From Beggiatoa alba B18LD (GTDB lineage: Bacteria; Pseudomonadota; Gammaproteobacteria; Beggiatoales; Beggiatoaceae): a stretch of 64,000 nucleotides of DNA. Both the position numbers and the translations under genes were made by a program. Numbering within the stretch: the stretch's first letter is position 1; every line of letters starts with the position of its first letter. The notes under the pieces are model-generated. The model saw only the letters and a program-made list of their open reading frames with translations, was not told the DNA's origin and did no database searches. This document shows positions 8,901 through 16,116 of this stretch, one piece after another. The stretch lies in assembly GCF_000245015.1 (NCBI RefSeq), contig NZ_JH600070.1, positions 1,633,716 through 1,697,715 of the forward strand, given 5' to 3'.

Positions 8901-10146
8901 AAGCACTTCCTAATTGGTCTTGCTCAGATAACAACTCAATTTCTACGGAATAATCCCCGCTGGCAATAGCTTTTGTGCGAGTAATCACCGTTTTAATACT
9001 GTTTTTCAACTGTTGTGCAGATTCTACTAACTCGCCTAATTCATCAGCTGATTGATAGTCGATATTTTTGGTGGGAATTTGTCCTATCGCCAATAATTTC
9101 ATCTGTTGATTAACTTGTAGCAAGGCATTGAGCGGGCGACGGGTGACAAAATTCGCAATGATAATAACAATGATTAAAATCAGAGTTGCCGCACCAAATA
9201 CTAATTTTTTAAAGGTGGTCAGGTCTTCTAAAACCATGCCTTTATCCATTTTTTTCACTAAAAACCAATAATCATCACGCTGATCAGGCAAGGGGGCGAC
9301 ATTGGTAAAACTACTGATGAATAGGTCATCAACTAATTTTCCTTCGTTTTTTTCCAACATTTGTTGAAACAATTGGGGATAGTCTTTTGCAAAGATTTGA
9401 TAATTATCAATGACATTATCACCAGAGTGATACAGATAATTTCCGCGTTTATTCAGCAGGATATAATCATACTCAGGATTGTTTTCTTGTAAGACATTGG
9501 CTAGAAATTGCATTTTTAATTGCAACACGACAACCCCGTGTAAGATGCCATTATTATCTATCACAGGGGTAGCATAGCTAAGTGATTCATCTTTTTTATC
9601 ATAATCATCTATTGATAATTTATTCAGGTAAATTTCTTTTGCTTTTAATTTAATCGCACGTTGAAAGTAGGGTTCTGCGTTGTGACTTTTTAACTCATTA
9701 TTAACCGCTAAACGAGTTTCTCCCGTTTCTTGATTTTTTTCGACACTAATCAATTCAAAACCAGTTGCATCTAGCAGTTGTACATGAGTGTAATACGATG
9801 AACTCTCTAAAAAAGAATATAACAAGTGACGGATATTTTTTTCCCATTCGGCTTGTTTGTAAGGCTCATTGATACTACGCCATTGAAAATAACGATCTAG
9901 CGCGTAAGAATTTGATAAAAAACGAATATCATTAGGAATGTTATTTAAATAATTCACTAGACTGACGCTTGTGTTTTTCACATCTTGTTCACTGGCTGCG
10001 ACGATTTTATCAGTAATCGCATTAGCAGAAACGATATATCCATATGAACCAATAAGTAAAAATGGCAGTATGGTAATAACCAGTAGTAACGCGCCGAGTT
10101 TGCGATCTATGCTCAATCGCGTGAGATAACGAATATATTTCATCAT
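5983..10146 (-). CDS. Hybrid sensor histidine kinase with Cache-like sensor, GAF and three receiver domains
   Basis: This 1387-residue inner-membrane kinase has TM1 at about 18-40, a periplasmic sensor (45-310) resembling a double Cache domain, TM2 at 315-335, a HAMP region to about 430, a GAF domain at 445-590, and a long Glu/Gln-rich coiled coil at 595-675. HisKA follows with phospho-acceptor H688 (NMSHELRTPLN), then an HATPase with DTGIGIP and GGTGLGLSI motifs. Three receiver domains have acceptor aspartates near D1049, D1171 and D1318. The middle receiver lacks the usual acidic pair (VVVDSQ) and is probably degenerate. No Hpt domain is seen, so phosphotransfer must go through a separate protein. 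Upstream by 43 bp is a periplasmic helical-repeat protein, which suggests a sensor pair. AAAGGAC lies upstream of the first ATG. Confidence 0.9.
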   Translation of the reverse strand: MMKYIRYLTRLSIDRKLGALLLVITILPFLLIGSYGYIVSANAITDKIVAASEQDVKNTSVSLVNYLNNIPNDIRFLSNSYALDRYFQWRSINEPYKQAEWEKNIRHLLYSFLESSSYYTHVQLLDATGFELISVEKNQETGETRLAVNNELKSHNAEPYFQRAIKLKAKEIYLNKLSIDDYDKKDESLSYATPVIDNNGILHGVVVLQLKMQFLANVLQENNPEYDYILLNKRGNYLYHSGDNVIDNYQIFAKDYPQLFQQMLEKNEGKLVDDLFISSFTNVAPLPDQRDDYWFLVKKMDKGMVLEDLTTFKKLVFGAATLILIIVIIIANFVTRRPLNALLQVNQQMKLLAIGQIPTKNIDYQSADELGELVESAQQLKNSIKTVITRTKAIASGDYSVEIELLSEQDQLGSALREMTTYLRSAKQQDEAQNWLKSGQMSLSQAVSGEQDILKLSENIINFLTPYVNAQVGAIYIYEESTQTLKLLASHAFVWRKNADNVFKLGEGIVGQAALERKSFVITNAPNDYVVIQSGLGGGIPQHLLVCPFIYETELLGVIELASFGEFTPLHIEFINQIMPNIAVATTTAESRTKMQQLLLQSRTQEEQLKTQNEELQSQSEELQTQQEELRQTNEELEIRARELEVQKEEIRKKNLAMEKAQAAIEAKAQELELASKYKSEFLANMSHELRTPLNSLLILSNLLIENPQGNLTQQQVDYAKTINSAGADLLNLINEILDLSKVEAGKIEAHPEEIALRELIESNRLKFQHIAEQKGLVFNIDLIEPLPDTIVTDTHRLKQIINNLLANAFKFTLEGGVTLSVSRPAASEILERLNLTASKAIAISVTDTGIGIPKDKQAIVFEAFQQADGTTSRRFGGTGLGLSISRQLSRLLGGEISLRSEEGKGSCFMLYLPERLDIKSNNSPTSSTTAMLSSPPVLTLAHSKTGNLSGDNGSGIHSMDKLLSSTKSTDTSESSKLSPKLDSNVLVDDRNDLKPNDKFILIIEDDQKFLKILMDLAREKDFKCLIAEDGKDGLELAQTYKPNAIILDVGLPKVDGWTVMERLKENPDTRHIPVHFMSGADQEREAKKMGAIGYLLKPISLSELGEAFKKIERFIDKTLKNLLVVVDSQNRQHEIQQLVSGSDVQSLFISGLSDAQETLLNSRFDCLILDIDVERGQGMQLLEFLHNTERLSQIPVILYTTRELTANEEVALRRYEDNLTVKTVSSPERLLDETTLFLHQIEAKLPDEKRKMLRLVHDKEAILANKKVLIVDDDVRNTFALTTVLENKNMQVLVSENGKEALNLLNENPDISMILMDVMMPEMDGYEAMRAIRSQLRFRKLPIIALTAKAMKGDKAKCIEAGANDYLTKPVDTDKLLSLMRVWLYR

Positions 10147-10189
10147 CTTTAATGTCCTTTGATGTGGGTTAAGTCTATTTTTAGAGTTG

Positions 10190-11092
10190 TTAAAACGCGA
10201 CAGATTTCAAGCGATTAATATTCCATTGTACAATTTTTAAAATATCGGCGGTATTTTTATCTTTATAACGTTTTGCCACTGGTGTCACTAAGTGGGTGAG
10301 TCCTAAACGGGCTTTGATTGGTTGTAGTTCTGCCAAAATAATCCCTAGACTACCAAAAAGCTCAGTCTCTGTAATGTGACTAGCTGATTTTGCATCATAA
10401 ATATAATCACTATTTTGTATTTTATCTAAGCCTAAACGGGTTTGTATGCGTTGTATTTCTTTTAGTAGCGTTTGTATAGCGCGAAAGGTTTGCAGGATAC
10501 TGGCATCACTGTTTAAGAGTGGTGGCATGGTTTTATCTTGTAATTCAAATTTTTCGAGAATAAAACTAATATCGTCATGAATACGCATCGCTTCAGCAAA
10601 GACTTGTTGTGTATTAAAAGATGTTCCCGTGATTAAATCCATTTCATAAGATAATTGGTTTAAAAACTTATAATTATCCGTTGTTGTTTTGTTCGCAAAT
10701 GAAGGGGGCAAGGGGGAAACACCTTTAACACCAAAATAGCGTTTTAATAAGTCAATTTCTGTTGCAAGGCGTTTAGTTTGTGCATAAACCACCAGCGGGG
10801 AAGTGTTTTCTTCGGGTTCTCGTGACGCGACATTTAGCGGTGGCAAGCCATTAATTTCTCTCAAGGTATCAATTTTAACCATGATTTGGTAAGTCTTTTG
10901 CCAAACATGACGTGGAGATAAGCTGACTTGCACATCAGGCATTTTGGTTGTTTGCGTGATGTTAAAATGTGATTTTAGCAATTGAATATCTTGTGAAATT
11001 TTATAAATTTCACCATAGACATCATTTGAGGTAATTTCTACAGCACTGACAGGTAAAGTCAGTAAAAGTAAACATAAATATAAAAAACGCAT
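10190..11092 (-). CDS. Periplasmic helical-repeat protein encoded with the hybrid kinase
   Basis: A 300-residue protein with a signal peptide (MRFLYLCLLLLTLPVSA). The rest consists of about eight divergent helical units of 30-40 residues with a common pattern of a helix, an ILxxxxDIxLLK core and a GLPPL or GVSPLP-like turn (for example DIQLLKSHFNI, EIDLLKRYFGV, DISFILEKFEL, EIQRIQTRLGL, ELQPIKARLGL). No family was recognised with confidence. It precedes the kinase at 5983-10146 by 43 bp on the same strand. A ligand-presenting or sensor-domain partner role is therefore plausible, but only inferred from location and export. A terminator at 11195-11243 separates it from the gene upstream. Confidence 0.7.
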   Translation of the reverse strand: MRFLYLCLLLLTLPVSAVEITSNDVYGEIYKISQDIQLLKSHFNITQTTKMPDVQVSLSPRHVWQKTYQIMVKIDTLREINGLPPLNVASREPEENTSPLVVYAQTKRLATEIDLLKRYFGVKGVSPLPPSFANKTTTDNYKFLNQLSYEMDLITGTSFNTQQVFAEAMRIHDDISFILEKFELQDKTMPPLLNSDASILQTFRAIQTLLKEIQRIQTRLGLDKIQNSDYIYDAKSASHITETELFGSLGIILAELQPIKARLGLTHLVTPVAKRYKDKNTADILKIVQWNINRLKSVAF

Positions 11093-11160
11093 TTAAAATT
11101 CCTCCTTGTTTTTCATCAGTGGTACTAATTTCATCTTATAATGTTATTTTTGCCTTATTC

Positions 11161-11188
11161 CATTTAAGTGGATTAACCCCCTTAAATG
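11161..11188. other. Short stem-loop CATTTAAG/CTTAAATG
   Basis: A perfect 8-bp inverted repeat with a 12-nt loop, 70 bp upstream of the helical-repeat gene and just beyond the terminator of the preceding gene. It could be an operator or part of the 5' leader; no regulator is implied. Confidence 0.3.
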
Positions 11189-11194
11189 TAAGAT

Positions 11195-11243
11195 AAAAAC
11201 TCATAGCCTGTGCGCAATGGCATAAAAAAGGCTATGAGTTTTA
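11195..11243. terminator. Bidirectional Rho-independent terminator
   Basis: AAAACTCATAGCC pairs with GGCTATGAGTTTT (13 bp) around a loop, with a T-run on the minus strand (TTTTTATC). It lies 26 bp after the stop of the secreted protein gene at 11269 and before the next minus-strand gene. Confidence 0.8.
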
Positions 11244-11268
11244 AAAGAATCACAAATAGGATAAAACG

Positions 11269-13380
11269 TTAATTCAGCGGTATGACGGTATCATCCTCAA
11301 AACCATCAGCTTCTTCATCCAATTGCAAGGTAATATTCCCACTGTCGCCTGTCCAATCTTCAAAACGAATACGAGCGACAGCATTAGCAGACACGGCAAC
11401 ATCTTCTTTCTTAAACGTCTGTTTGCCATTATTATCAATACGAGTAATATCAATATCGTAAGCATCGGTATTGCCATCATCATCACGGACTAATAACGCG
11501 CCATTGTCTAAGGTAAATGTCACTGTCTTTCCTGCATCCAAACTAATACCGCCTACATCAAACATATAACCCGCATTCGCTGTGTTTTCAGGGTCAAATG
11601 ACATGAACATATCAGGCGTTTCACCGTCTGCACTGGCAAGGAAACTTAATTCTTTGCCATCAGGGCGCAAACTAATCATCAAGACCTCATCAGGGTCTAA
11701 GTAAATACCTTCAAACCCAACAACAAAGCTCGGCGCAGTCACAACAACATCAGTTAAAGATTCTTCTTGCGCTTCTTTGCCCGTGATAAAGATAAGAATA
11801 GGTTGATTATCTGTCGGATATGGGATAGAAATCCGTGGTGGAATATTTTCGCCTAATCCCCCTTTTATATTCACTTTTTGTGCCTGTTCAATTTCATTCA
11901 CAAACTGTCCTGACAAAGGGTCATAACCCACGCGACGATTATCCGCTAACTGCACCATCAACGAACCTGCCCCAGTCATTGCGACTTCTAACATTTTCGG
12001 GTCAGTGGCAGCGCGTACATTGCTATCGGCACTGTCTGCGCAAAACGGGCATTTAAACATGCCTTCACGCGCCGATTGTGGTGTCAGCTCTAGCGTTAAC
12101 GTTGTGGCATTACCCCGATATTCAGAAACAGGCTCACCGGGAATTGTTGCCCCGCCTTCATACACCCATGTATCCGCTACCTTATCAACTTTAATCACCC
12201 GATTATTATCATTCGGATAATTATTGTCATAGACATAAATCCAAAACTCACTATCACTCTTTTGTTGAACTGCGTAAGGCGTTACCGCATGACCTGCTTT
12301 ATACTCAGGTTGATAAAAACCAACGCTATACAACATGTTATTTCTCATGCCATCAATTAAGGTATCTAAAACCACAGACGGCTTATTGCGAATAGTTGCG
12401 GCGGTCACTTCAGAAAAATATTGAGTTACAAAATAGTAAGCAATGTAATTACGAACACTCTCTTTATTTAACTCATACGTCGCATTTGCACCCGCTTGAA
12501 AATCAGTCGGTAATTTTTTACCTTTGAAATCTAATCCTTGCAATATTCTTAAACTGGTAACAGCCATCCCTTCACAATGACCACCATCCATGCCCTTAAT
12601 TTGCTTCTCCACCCATTCCTGTGCAGTCGCATTCAGAACGCAATCGCCTGTTGTAGCACGACAAACTTTATCGCGCCCAAATAATGCAATCATATCCTCA
12701 GCAGTTAAATCCATGGCGGATTTATCATCATTCCCATAATTTTCAAATCCATACCCATTGGGATTTGGACGAAAATTATAACTGGCTAAAAAATCCCCAC
12801 TGGGACTTGGTGGTGCTTCATTTGCGTTAATCCGTATTGCAATCGGCTCTGGATTAGTGACTAATGTCTTACTCCCATCCTCTGCGGTCGTTAAATAACC
12901 GAAATAAACATCTAACAACCCTGTTGCAACAAAATTACCTTTATATAAAGAAACGGTCTGCGTTTCGCCTAATGTCACCGTATCAAATGCGGCAAGACTC
13001 TCTACCTTATGATTCCATAAGGGAATATCAAAACCACCTTCGGGTAATTTGCGTAACATGAAATAATACGCATCACCCGTTGGCTCTAATTTAAACTTGG
13101 CATAAACGATAATATCTACTGTCTTTCCCACATCCGCAGGGTCAACCATGATATTACCTTGAATATCAACAGGGTCAGCTAGTTTTTGCGTGATAGACTG
13201 CGATGGTATTCCCCCATTAACGGCAATACCTCCCATAAAAACACTATTCACCGCACTATGTACACCACTTTGATGAGTGGCTTTACCCTGCCCTAACGCG
13301 GGTAAATCATTGGCATATCCCCACGCAGAAGCCACTAACAAACAAATTGACAAACTTAAGGGTAAAAGCTTACGTTTCAT
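11269..13380 (-). CDS. Large secreted protein with a putative Cys-His-Asp protease-like core
   Basis: About 703 residues from the chosen Met (MKRKLLPLSLSICL), which starts a signal peptide ending in WGYA; an in-frame ATG six codons upstream is less likely. The middle region has GGHCEGMA (C275 counted from the upstream ATG), AGHAVTPYAV (H370) and VYDNNYP (D391/N392), in the order and setting of a papain-like or C39-like catalytic triad. An N-terminal beta-rich domain precedes it, a CPFC pair lies at 450-453, and the C-terminal 150 residues are acidic (DDDGNTDAYDI, EEADGFEDD), suggesting calcium binding. The activity is inferred from motif order only. No adhesin, dockerin or sortase motif was identified. 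The gene appears monocistronic, with a terminator downstream. Confidence 0.7.
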   Translation of the reverse strand: MKRKLLPLSLSICLLVASAWGYANDLPALGQGKATHQSGVHSAVNSVFMGGIAVNGGIPSQSITQKLADPVDIQGNIMVDPADVGKTVDIIVYAKFKLEPTGDAYYFMLRKLPEGGFDIPLWNHKVESLAAFDTVTLGETQTVSLYKGNFVATGLLDVYFGYLTTAEDGSKTLVTNPEPIAIRINANEAPPSPSGDFLASYNFRPNPNGYGFENYGNDDKSAMDLTAEDMIALFGRDKVCRATTGDCVLNATAQEWVEKQIKGMDGGHCEGMAVTSLRILQGLDFKGKKLPTDFQAGANATYELNKESVRNYIAYYFVTQYFSEVTAATIRNKPSVVLDTLIDGMRNNMLYSVGFYQPEYKAGHAVTPYAVQQKSDSEFWIYVYDNNYPNDNNRVIKVDKVADTWVYEGGATIPGEPVSEYRGNATTLTLELTPQSAREGMFKCPFCADSADSNVRAATDPKMLEVAMTGAGSLMVQLADNRRVGYDPLSGQFVNEIEQAQKVNIKGGLGENIPPRISIPYPTDNQPILIFITGKEAQEESLTDVVVTAPSFVVGFEGIYLDPDEVLMISLRPDGKELSFLASADGETPDMFMSFDPENTANAGYMFDVGGISLDAGKTVTFTLDNGALLVRDDDGNTDAYDIDITRIDNNGKQTFKKEDVAVSANAVARIRFEDWTGDSGNITLQLDEEADGFEDDTVIPLN

Positions 13381-13681
13381 AAATCTGTCCCTAATCATGA
13401 AAAAATGTTGTTTTACACTGCTAACACCAAGTTAATTATTTATAATTTACTGATACATGGCTTAACAGAACGTTTAAAAAACCAAAAATAATAACGCTAT
13501 TTCTCCTGAAATGGCTCACAAAACTTGCAATAACTCTGCCTTAATTTCACGAGAGCTTTTATTCTGGCAAAATAAACAATTTTTATAAATCCGCAACATT
13601 ACTCATTGCTTTTAGAACAGCATGTTTAAACGCATTAACTAATTTATTCACCTCGATTATTTTTGACGCAAAGATAAAAAT
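13381..13681. other. Divergent intergenic region
   Basis: About 300 bp between the secreted-protein gene (leftward) and mazG (rightward). It is AT-rich and must contain both promoters. No repeat, RNA gene or convincing operator was seen. Confidence 0.5.
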
Positions 13682-14533
13682 ATGAATGTAAACCCAAACG
13701 ACCCCAAACACAGCGAATCTCTACAACGTTTATTAAAAATAATGAACGAATTACGCGCCAAATGCCCATGGGATAAAGAACAAACCCTCAGCTCTTTACG
13801 CTATCTCACGATAGAAGAAACCTATGAATTATCAGATGCAATCTTAGAAAATGACTTAAATGCCATAAAAAAAGAACTGGGCGACCTACTACTACATATT
13901 ATCTTTTATACCAAAATTACCGCCGAACAAAATGCCTTTGATATCAGAGATGTTATCGACAGCCTCTGCGACAAACTCATTCGCCGTCATCCCCACGTTT
14001 ATGGCACTGCTCACGCTGATGATGCAACAGCCGTTAAACAAAATTGGGAGCAATTGAAATTAAAAGAAAAAGGCAACCACAGCGCGTTATCAGGCGTACC
14101 ATCAAGCCTGCCTGCACTGCTCAAAGCAATTCGTATTCAAGAAAAAGCACGTGGTGTCGGCTTTGATTGGCGACCTGACGACCTCGCCAGCGTTTGGCAC
14201 AAAGTCAACGAAGAACTGCAAGAATTTGTCGAACACATCGACCCCATCACCCAAAAACCCCACAACCAAACTGAAGCAGAAAACGAATTCGGCGACATCC
14301 TTTTTTCCCTCGTCAACTACGCCCGATTCGTCGGCATCAACCCTGAAGACGCGCTAGAAAAAACCAATAAAAAATTTACCCGTCGCTTTCTATGGATGGA
14401 AAACACCCTCCGCCAAACAGGACAAGCCATGCACACCTTAACACTGGAAGAACTAGAAAATTATTGGCAACAAGCCAAAAAAGCCGTAGATACCCCAACA
14501 GACACCACAGCAACGCAACAAACACCACGCTAA
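13682..14533 (+). CDS. mazG: Nucleoside triphosphate pyrophosphohydrolase MazG
   Basis: A 283-residue cytoplasmic house-cleaning NTPase that converts (d)NTPs to monophosphates. It shows the typical duplicated all-alpha MazG layout. The first half has CPWDKEQTLSSLRYLTIEETYELSDAI with the metal-binding EETYE and ELGDLLLHI motifs. The second half has GFDWRPDDLASVWHKVNEELQE and ENEFGDILFSLVN. Length matches E. coli MazG (about 263) plus a short C-terminal tail. The start is the ATG at 13682, with only a weak ribosome site. It reads towards the DUF7931-like gene 90 bp downstream, possibly in one transcript. Confidence 0.95.
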   Translation: MNVNPNDPKHSESLQRLLKIMNELRAKCPWDKEQTLSSLRYLTIEETYELSDAILENDLNAIKKELGDLLLHIIFYTKITAEQNAFDIRDVIDSLCDKLIRRHPHVYGTAHADDATAVKQNWEQLKLKEKGNHSALSGVPSSLPALLKAIRIQEKARGVGFDWRPDDLASVWHKVNEELQEFVEHIDPITQKPHNQTEAENEFGDILFSLVNYARFVGINPEDALEKTNKKFTRRFLWMENTLRQTGQAMHTLTLEELENYWQQAKKAVDTPTDTTATQQTPR

Positions 14534-14623
14534 AAACCCACTCTCGATATACACTGTGTTTGTAAACAGAGAAAAATAACCGAATTCAACTGAGTAACAC
14601 CTCAGCAAACTGAGCGAAAAATC

Positions 14624-15154
14624 ATGACAAATACAGATACCACCCTCCAACTGGCTCAAAGTATCTTAGGTAAAACCACAGGGACTTTTATCTGCAACAC
14701 CGAAGAAGAAACTGCACAAGCCACCGTCACGATGATTAACCAAACAGACAGACAACTCGATATACTCACCCGCTATTTTGACCCAGCGATTTATGACACA
14801 GATGCCTGCGTTGAAGCCTTTGAAAGACTTGCCTTGAATAGTCGCCACTCACGCATCCGCATTCTGATTCAAGACACCAGCAAAATCTTGTACAAAGAAC
14901 ATCGAGTATTAAATCTAGGAAAACAACTAGCCAGCTATATAGAATTTCGTAGCCCAACGGGAAAATACCGCACGTGGTCAGAAAACTTCCTAATCGCCGA
15001 TAAAATAGGCGTTATCCATCGCCCACATGCCGACAGCCACAAAACCCTTATCAGTTTCAACGATGTCAGCATTGTTCAACAACTTGCCCCCCTCTTTGAT
15101 ACCATCTGGGCAGAAGCAACCCTAGACCCCAATATGCGCAATTTTGTGATATGA
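14624..15154 (+). CDS. DUF7931-like cytoplasmic protein
   Basis: A 176-residue protein with no signal peptide or membrane segment. It contains ILTRYFDPAIYDTDACVEAF and SRHSRIRILIQDTSKILYKEHRVLNLGKQL, the general layout of small PLD-fold proteins that have lost the HKD catalytic motif (annotated as DUF7931 in my recollection). It is often found near acetyltransferase or RNA-processing genes in other gammaproteobacteria. No function is assigned. It sits between mazG and a Nudix gene on the same strand. Confidence 0.55.
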   Translation: MTNTDTTLQLAQSILGKTTGTFICNTEEETAQATVTMINQTDRQLDILTRYFDPAIYDTDACVEAFERLALNSRHSRIRILIQDTSKILYKEHRVLNLGKQLASYIEFRSPTGKYRTWSENFLIADKIGVIHRPHADSHKTLISFNDVSIVQQLAPLFDTIWAEATLDPNMRNFVI

Positions 15155-15300
15155 ACAACTATCGAAACATCACGAATAAAAGCCATCTAATATTCAATCA
15201 AAACGATTACTCACAACACACAAACAACCGTTTATTGTAAAATGAACCAGATAAAGAACACATTGGCAGTTTAGCAGCATTAAATAAAGCAGGTGAACGC

Positions 15301-15840
15301 ATGAAATATTGTAGCGAGTGTGGCGCGTCGGTTGAGCTAAAAATCCCAGAAGGCGATAATTTCCCCCGTTTTGTCTGTGACACATGTCACACCATTCATT
15401 ACCAAAACCCCAAAATTGTCACAGGGTGTTTAGTAGAACATGACCATAAAATTCTACTCTGTAAACGTGCGATAGAACCACGATACGGATTATGGACAAT
15501 TCCAGCAGGATTTATGGAAAATAAAGAAGCCGTTCCACAAGCGGCTATCCGCGAAACGTGGGAAGAAGCACACGCAAAAGTAACAGAACCAGAACTTTAC
15601 GCCGTTTTTAGCCTATCGCACATCAGCCAAGTGTATATTATGTTTCGTGCTCACCTTGCTGAACCTACATTTTCAGCAGGAGCAGAAAGTTTAGAAGTCC
15701 GTTTATTTGATGAAAGCGAAATCCCATGGGACAACCTTGCTTTTCCAATCGTACACCAAACGCTCACCCGCTATTTTCAAGAACGTAAAACAGGCAAATT
15801 TGCTGTACACGTCGCCAATATTGCGCCACTGCCTAAATAA
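15301..15840 (+). CDS. Nudix hydrolase with N-terminal zinc ribbon
   Basis: A 179-residue cytoplasmic hydrolase of nucleoside diphosphate-linked substrates. A zinc ribbon is formed by CSEC (residues 4-7) and CDTC (about 26-29), as in NudC-like NADH pyrophosphatases. The Nudix box is GFMENKEAVPQAAIRETWEE, with the metal-binding RETWEEA core intact; the last consensus glycine is alanine. The protein is shorter than NudC (about 257) because it lacks the NudC N-terminal domain. Substrate unknown. Start: ATG at 15301 with AGGTG 5 nt upstream. A type-1 element hairpin follows the stop and probably terminates it. Confidence 0.85.
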   Translation: MKYCSECGASVELKIPEGDNFPRFVCDTCHTIHYQNPKIVTGCLVEHDHKILLCKRAIEPRYGLWTIPAGFMENKEAVPQAAIRETWEEAHAKVTEPELYAVFSLSHISQVYIMFRAHLAEPTFSAGAESLEVRLFDESEIPWDNLAFPIVHQTLTRYFQERKTGKFAVHVANIAPLPK

Positions 15841-16013
15841 TCCAAAATCGAGAGATTCTGAAAATAAAACAGAGACCTGCTAGGCTTTAAAAGCCTAACA
15901 GGTTTTTTTGTCTGAATCAGAATTCACAGAATTTCCAGAATTAGCAGAATTAAAAAGCGTGATTCACCTTAACCTGAGTTCGGCGAGTTTCTTTTAAAAA
16001 GACAAGGGCTTGT
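15841..16013. repeat. Type-1 element, copy C (rearranged or truncated)
   Basis: Order on the plus strand: degenerate left end, hairpin with T-run (15874-15909), GTCTGAATCAGAATT iterons, AAAAAGCGTGATTCACCTT spacer piece, then an internal end motif AACCTGAGTTCGGCGAG (15971-15987) followed by TTTCTTTTAAAAAGACAAG and TTGTCTGG. This looks like the remnant of two abutting elements rather than one intact copy. Confidence 0.8.
15874..15909 (+). terminator. Hairpin terminator inside type-1 copy C
   Basis: ACCTGCTAGGC pairs with GCCTAACAGGT (one mismatch), followed by seven T residues. It lies 34 bp after the Nudix stop codon and is correctly oriented for it. Confidence 0.7.
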
Positions 16014-16052
16014 CTGGTGAATCCTAATAAAAAACAAGTTAGATAAAGTCGC

Positions 16053-16081
16053 TTTACTGTAATTTTATACAGTAGTATAAT
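16053..16081 (+). promoter_or_regulatory. Sigma-70 promoter overlapped by a LexA (SOS) box
   Basis: -35 TTTACT (16053-16058), 17-bp spacer and a perfect -10 TATAAT (16076-16081), 35 bp before the helicase start codon. TACTGTAATTTTATACAGTA (16055-16074) lies between and over the -35; it has the CTGT-N8-ACAG core and matches the E. coli SOS consensus at all flanking positions. Repressor bound there would block the promoter. Confidence 0.8.
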
Positions 16082-16116
16082 ATCCCTCTCTCCAGTTTTT
16101 CAAACGAGCGACATCA

